Positions 6,128 to 7,725 of a DNA stretch of 7,725 nt are shown here, piece after piece (within the stretch, counting starts at the first letter, position 1; the number at the start of each line of letters is the position of its first letter). This DNA is from CAVPGH01 sp046726955 (GTDB taxonomy: Bacteria > Acidobacteriota > Vicinamibacteria > Fen-336), in NCBI GenBank assembly GCA_046726955.1, contig JBKPBQ010000225.1:1-7725 (forward strand), given 5' to 3'. The translations under genes were made by a program, and so were the position numbers. Under the pieces are notes generated by a model. The model did no database searches, was not told the origin of the DNA, and saw only the letters and a program-made list of their open reading frames with translations.

Positions 6128-6133
6128 GGGAGG
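6128..6133 (+). promoter_or_regulatory. Canonical SD upstream of a CTG codon
   Basis: GGGAGG is followed by a six-base spacer and then CTG at 6140, in frame with the RsbW-type protein and exactly where family proteins usually begin. No ATG, GTG or TTG start is served by this SD. Confidence 0.5.
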
Positions 6134-6139
6134 CAGGAC

Positions 6140-6556
6140 CTGGAGCAGCGAATCGCGATCGCCGACGCCCGGCGCGAGGGGGCGACGGCGCTCGACCGGA
6201 TCGAGGAGGGCTGCCGCGCCGCCGGTCTCGACGACGCGACCGTCCTCGACCTGCGCCTGGTGGCCGAGGAGATCCTGACCAACATCGCGAAGTACGCCTT
6301 CGCGCCGGACGCGACACCGGCGGCGGAGGTCCGCCTGGCGCTGACCGAGGCCGCGGTCGTCCTCGAGTTCCGCGACGAGGGTCGGGCCTTCGACCCGCTC
6401 GCCCAGCCCCCGCCCGATCTCGATCTCCCCCTCGAGGAGCGGAGCCTGGGCGGGCTGGGCCTCCCCCTGGTGCGCGCCCTCGTGGACGAGGCCCGCTACG
6501 CGCGAGAAGGACCGGCGAACGTGCTGCGCCTCGTCAAGCGTCGCGCGGCGCAGTAG
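6140..6556 (+). CDS. RsbW-type ATP-binding kinase / anti-sigma factor
   Basis: A small GHKL-fold protein of the RsbW/SpoIIAB type (HATPase_c_2), which phosphorylates a STAS antagonist and binds a sigma factor or other target when the antagonist is phosphorylated. From the CTG start it has 138 residues. The N box is VAEEILTNIAKYAF (41-54) with the catalytic Glu and Mg-binding Asn48. The G1 box is DEGRAFDP (79-86), with Asp79 expected to contact adenine. The G2 region is GGLGLPLVRALVDE (104-117), and the last strand is ANVLRLVKRR. The usual family length is 130-150. Alternative in-frame starts are GTG 6086 (156 residues, no SD) and ATG 6026 (176 residues, overlapping the cyclase by 20 bases). 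Their extra residues are Arg-rich and unlike the family. Its likely partner is the STAS protein encoded 54 bases downstream. The target sigma factor is not in the window, and it might instead control the cyclase or the next sensor. Confidence 0.85.
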   Translation: MEQRIAIADARREGATALDRIEEGCRAAGLDDATVLDLRLVAEEILTNIAKYAFAPDATPAAEVRLALTEAAVVLEFRDEGRAFDPLAQPPPDLDLPLEERSLGGLGLPLVRALVDEARYAREGPANVLRLVKRRAAQ

Positions 6557-6567
6557 ACTCCCGATGT

Positions 6568-6589
6568 CCGTCCGGCGATTCCCGGACGG
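6568..6589 (+). repeat. Perfect 8-bp hairpin between the RsbW-like and STAS genes
   Basis: CCGTCCGG at 6568-6575 pairs with CCGGACGG at 6582-6589 around the six-base loop CGATTC. It starts 11 bases after the RsbW-like stop and ends 11 bases before the STAS gene's SD. With no T-tract it is unlikely to stop transcription. It may protect or process the message and so set the ratio of antagonist to kinase. Confidence 0.5.
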
Positions 6590-6600
6590 GCCGGAGAGAC

Positions 6601-6605
6601 GGAGG
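6601..6605 (+). promoter_or_regulatory. Strong SD of the STAS gene
   Basis: GGAGG lies five bases before ATG 6611. It is the best SD on the plus strand here and would favour high output of the antagonist relative to the kinase upstream. Confidence 0.75.
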
Positions 6606-6610
6606 CAGAC

Positions 6611-6988
6611 ATGGCGCTGAGCATCCAGCTCGAGGAAGCGCGCTCCTTCACGAAGACGCTGCGGCTCGCCGGGCGGCTCGACAACGAGACGGCGGCGGAC
6701 CTCGACCGCGAGCTGGACAAGGTCCTGGCCTCGCCGGTCAAGGCGCTCGTCTTCGACCTCGAGAAGCTCGAGTACACGACGAGCGCCGGCCTGCGCTCGT
6801 TCCTGCGCGCCCAGAAGAGCATGGCCCAGCGGGCGGGAAAGGTGCTGTTCGTGAACGTCCAGCCCCCCGTGCAAAAGGTTTTCGACATCGTCAAGGCCGT
6901 GGACCTCGCCACGGTGTTCCGCAACGTCAAGGAGCTCGACGATTACCTCGACGTGATGCAGAAGAAGACCAGGGAAGAAGCGGAATGA
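6611..6988 (+). CDS. STAS-domain anti-sigma factor antagonist (RsbV/SpoIIAA type)
   Basis: A 125-residue single-domain STAS protein, the switch component that frees a target by binding the RsbW-like kinase when unphosphorylated. The fold order is visible: strand KTLRLAGRLDNETAADL (15-31), strand ALVFDLEKLEYTTSAGLRSF (45-64), and the final helix region FRNVKELDDYLDVM (103-116). Ser58 in TTSAGLR is at the place of the phosphorylated serine of SpoIIAA/RsbV, so the switch is intact. The C-terminus is a charged helix (QKKTREEAE), slightly longer than average. The start is certain from the GGAGG five bases upstream. It follows the kinase gene by 54 bases on the same strand and should be its partner. 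The dephosphorylating PP2C phosphatase is not seen in the window and could be the output domain of the truncated downstream sensor. Confidence 0.92.
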   Translation: MALSIQLEEARSFTKTLRLAGRLDNETAADLDRELDKVLASPVKALVFDLEKLEYTTSAGLRSFLRAQKSMAQRAGKVLFVNVQPPVQKVFDIVKAVDLATVFRNVKELDDYLDVMQKKTREEAE

Positions 6989-7026
6989 GCGCTCCTTCCC
7001 CCTCTCGCGCCGCCGCGTCACCGTAG
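6985..7026 (+). CDS. Possible 13-codon ORF coupled to the STAS stop
   Basis: ATG at 6985 overlaps the STAS stop (ATGA) and reads MSAPSPSRAAASP before TAG at 7024-7026. A purine run (AGGGAAGAAG, 6971-6980) precedes it. Its last codons form the left arm of the 7008-7034 hairpin, and its stop lies at the hairpin's right arm. This could be a leader peptide for the downstream sensor or mere chance; so short an ORF carries little evidence of its own. Confidence 0.15.
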   Translation: MSAPSPSRAAASP

Positions 7027-7050
7027 CGGCGGCGAGGGGCGCTCGCCCCT
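7008..7050 (+). repeat. Tandem hairpins between the STAS and sensor genes
   Basis: CGCCGCCGC at 7008-7016 pairs perfectly with GCGGCGGCG at 7026-7034 (nine-base loop). Directly after it, AGGGGC at 7035-7040 pairs with GCCCCT at 7045-7050 around GCTC. The pair fills most of the 82-base gap between the STAS stop and the sensor ATG. The sequence after the second stem is GAGCTCGGC with no T-run, so neither is a standard intrinsic terminator. Confidence 0.5.
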
Positions 7051-7070
7051 GAGCTCGGCAAGACAATGCC

Positions 7071-7725
7071 ATGACCATCGCCCGACGGATCCTGCTGCTG
7101 GCGGCCGCGACGCCACTCGTCCTCGTCGCGCTCGGCGTCTTCAACCAGGTCGAGCTCCAGCGCGTCGAGACGCGCAGCCGCTTCGTGGCCGAGAAGCAGG
7201 TCCCGAGCCTCTCCGCGCTGGGCAACATCTCCCTCACCTTCTCGCTGATTCGCGTGGCCCTCCGCGATCACCTGCTCGCGGACGCCGCGGGGCAGGGCGC
7301 GACGCGCGAGGCGTTCACGGCGCGCGAAGCCGAGCTCGTAGGCCTCCTCCGCCAGTATGCCGACGCGCTGGTGTCGGACGACCAGGACCGGCGCCTGCTC
7401 GACGAGTTCCGGGTCGCCTGCGCCCAGTGGAAGAAGGATGCCGAGGAGGTGATGTCGCTCGCGGAGTCGGGCCGCCGGGACGAGGCGAAGGTTCTCCTCG
7501 ACGGGCGCACCGCCCGGGAGGGCGTGAAGGCGGGAGAGGCTCTTCGCGGGTGGATCGACCACAACCACACCCTCGCTAGCGCGGCCGGCGGCGAGGCGCT
7601 CTCCGGCCTCCAGGGCGCGAGACGACACTTCCTGCAGGCTCTCGCCCTCGCCCTGCTGATCTCCGGCGGGCTCGGCCTGCTGACCTTCCGGAGGATCGTG
7701 GGCCCGGTTCGCGCCCTGCAGGGCG
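7071..7725 (+). CDS. Two-TM sensor with four-helix-bundle-like outer domain, N-terminal part
   Basis: The frame is open from ATG 7071 to the right edge, giving 218 codons of a longer protein. TM1 is at about 7-24 (ILLLAAATPLVLVALGVF). Residues 25-186 are charged and helical, with the layout of a 4HB_MCP-type ligand-binding bundle (SLSALGNISLTFSLIRVALRD at 46-66, and AESGRRDEAKVLLDG at 131-145). TM2 is at 188-205 (LQALALALLISGGLGLLTF region). FRRIVGPVRALQG then begins a HAMP domain with the usual Pro. Such N-termini occur in chemoreceptors, histidine kinases, diguanylate cyclases and HAMP-PP2C (RsbU/SpoIIE-type) phosphatases. Next to RsbW/STAS genes a phosphatase is attractive, but the output domain lies beyond the window. 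Only a weak SD-like GGCAAG precedes the start; an out-of-frame ATG at 7066 reads two codons to a TGA overlapping it. Confidence 0.8.
   Translation, partial: MTIARRILLLAAATPLVLVALGVFNQVELQRVETRSRFVAEKQVPSLSALGNISLTFSLIRVALRDHLLADAAGQGATREAFTAREAELVGLLRQYADALVSDDQDRRLLDEFRVACAQWKKDAEEVMSLAESGRRDEAKVLLDGRTAREGVKAGEALRGWIDHNHTLASAAGGEALSGLQGARRHFLQALALALLISGGLGLLTFRRIVGPVRALQG

Noticed and set aside
6046..6139. Separate small gene between the cyclase and RsbW-like gene
   Set aside because: No SD-supported ORF other than the in-frame extension of the RsbW-like protein. The gap is better read as promoter and leader.
5441..7237. 598-residue open frame on the minus strand across the cyclase end, RsbW, STAS and sensor genes
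   Set aside because: It overlaps four well-supported plus-strand genes in full, and its Arg/Pro-rich second half is typical of antisense GC-rich DNA.
1..7725. Mobile elements, CRISPR repeats, tRNA or rRNA genes
   Set aside because: No transposase or integrase, no spaced direct repeats and no recognisable tRNA or rRNA features on either strand by eye.

Overview
The window reads as chromosomal DNA of a very GC-rich bacterium (roughly 70% G+C, third codon positions almost all G or C). Neither sequence nor gene content fixes the taxon. Ribosome-binding sites, a secreted Ala-rich protein, a YdiK-type permease and a Cache-type membrane cyclase fit a Gram-negative lineage such as Acidobacteriota or the former Deltaproteobacteria, but that is inference. 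The high GC produces long open antisense frames, which I treated as shadows.

Left part (1-3086), metabolic and envelope genes: the 5' end of a leftward gene for an exported protein (1-104); a divergent YdiK-type AI-2E family permease (219-1310); a convergent beta-carbonic anhydrase (1320-1961, minus); and, divergent from it, a zinc-dependent MDR dehydrogenase of the glucose 1-dehydrogenase type (2034-3086). A perfect TATAAT lies only 15 bases before the dehydrogenase start.

Middle (3049-6045), ion and nucleotide signalling: a leftward potassium-channel-like protein with a TVGYGD filter, whose 3' end overlaps the dehydrogenase by 38 bases, and a divergent membrane class III cyclase. The cyclase has two transmembrane segments, a Cache-like outer sensor, a HAMP-like linker, a complete catalytic domain and a conserved-looking C-terminal tail. 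Its residues predict adenylate cyclase of the Thr-containing IIIb type, a type for which bicarbonate stimulation is known. A short hairpin-rich region separates the channel and cyclase genes.

Right part (6086-7725), a partner-switching module running in the same direction as the cyclase: an RsbW-type ATP-binding kinase/anti-sigma protein, an RsbV/SpoIIAA-type STAS antagonist with its phosphorylatable serine, and the first 218 codons of a two-TM sensor with a four-helix-bundle-like outer domain and the start of a HAMP domain. The output half of that last gene is outside the window. A SpoIIE/RsbU-type phosphatase, a histidine kinase or a chemoreceptor are all possible.

The most interesting reading is a signalling cluster that joins a bicarbonate-type adenylate cyclase, a channel and a Ser-phosphorylation partner switch, with a carbonic anhydrase about 2 kb away. 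No mobile element, CRISPR array, tRNA, rRNA or U-tract terminator was seen.
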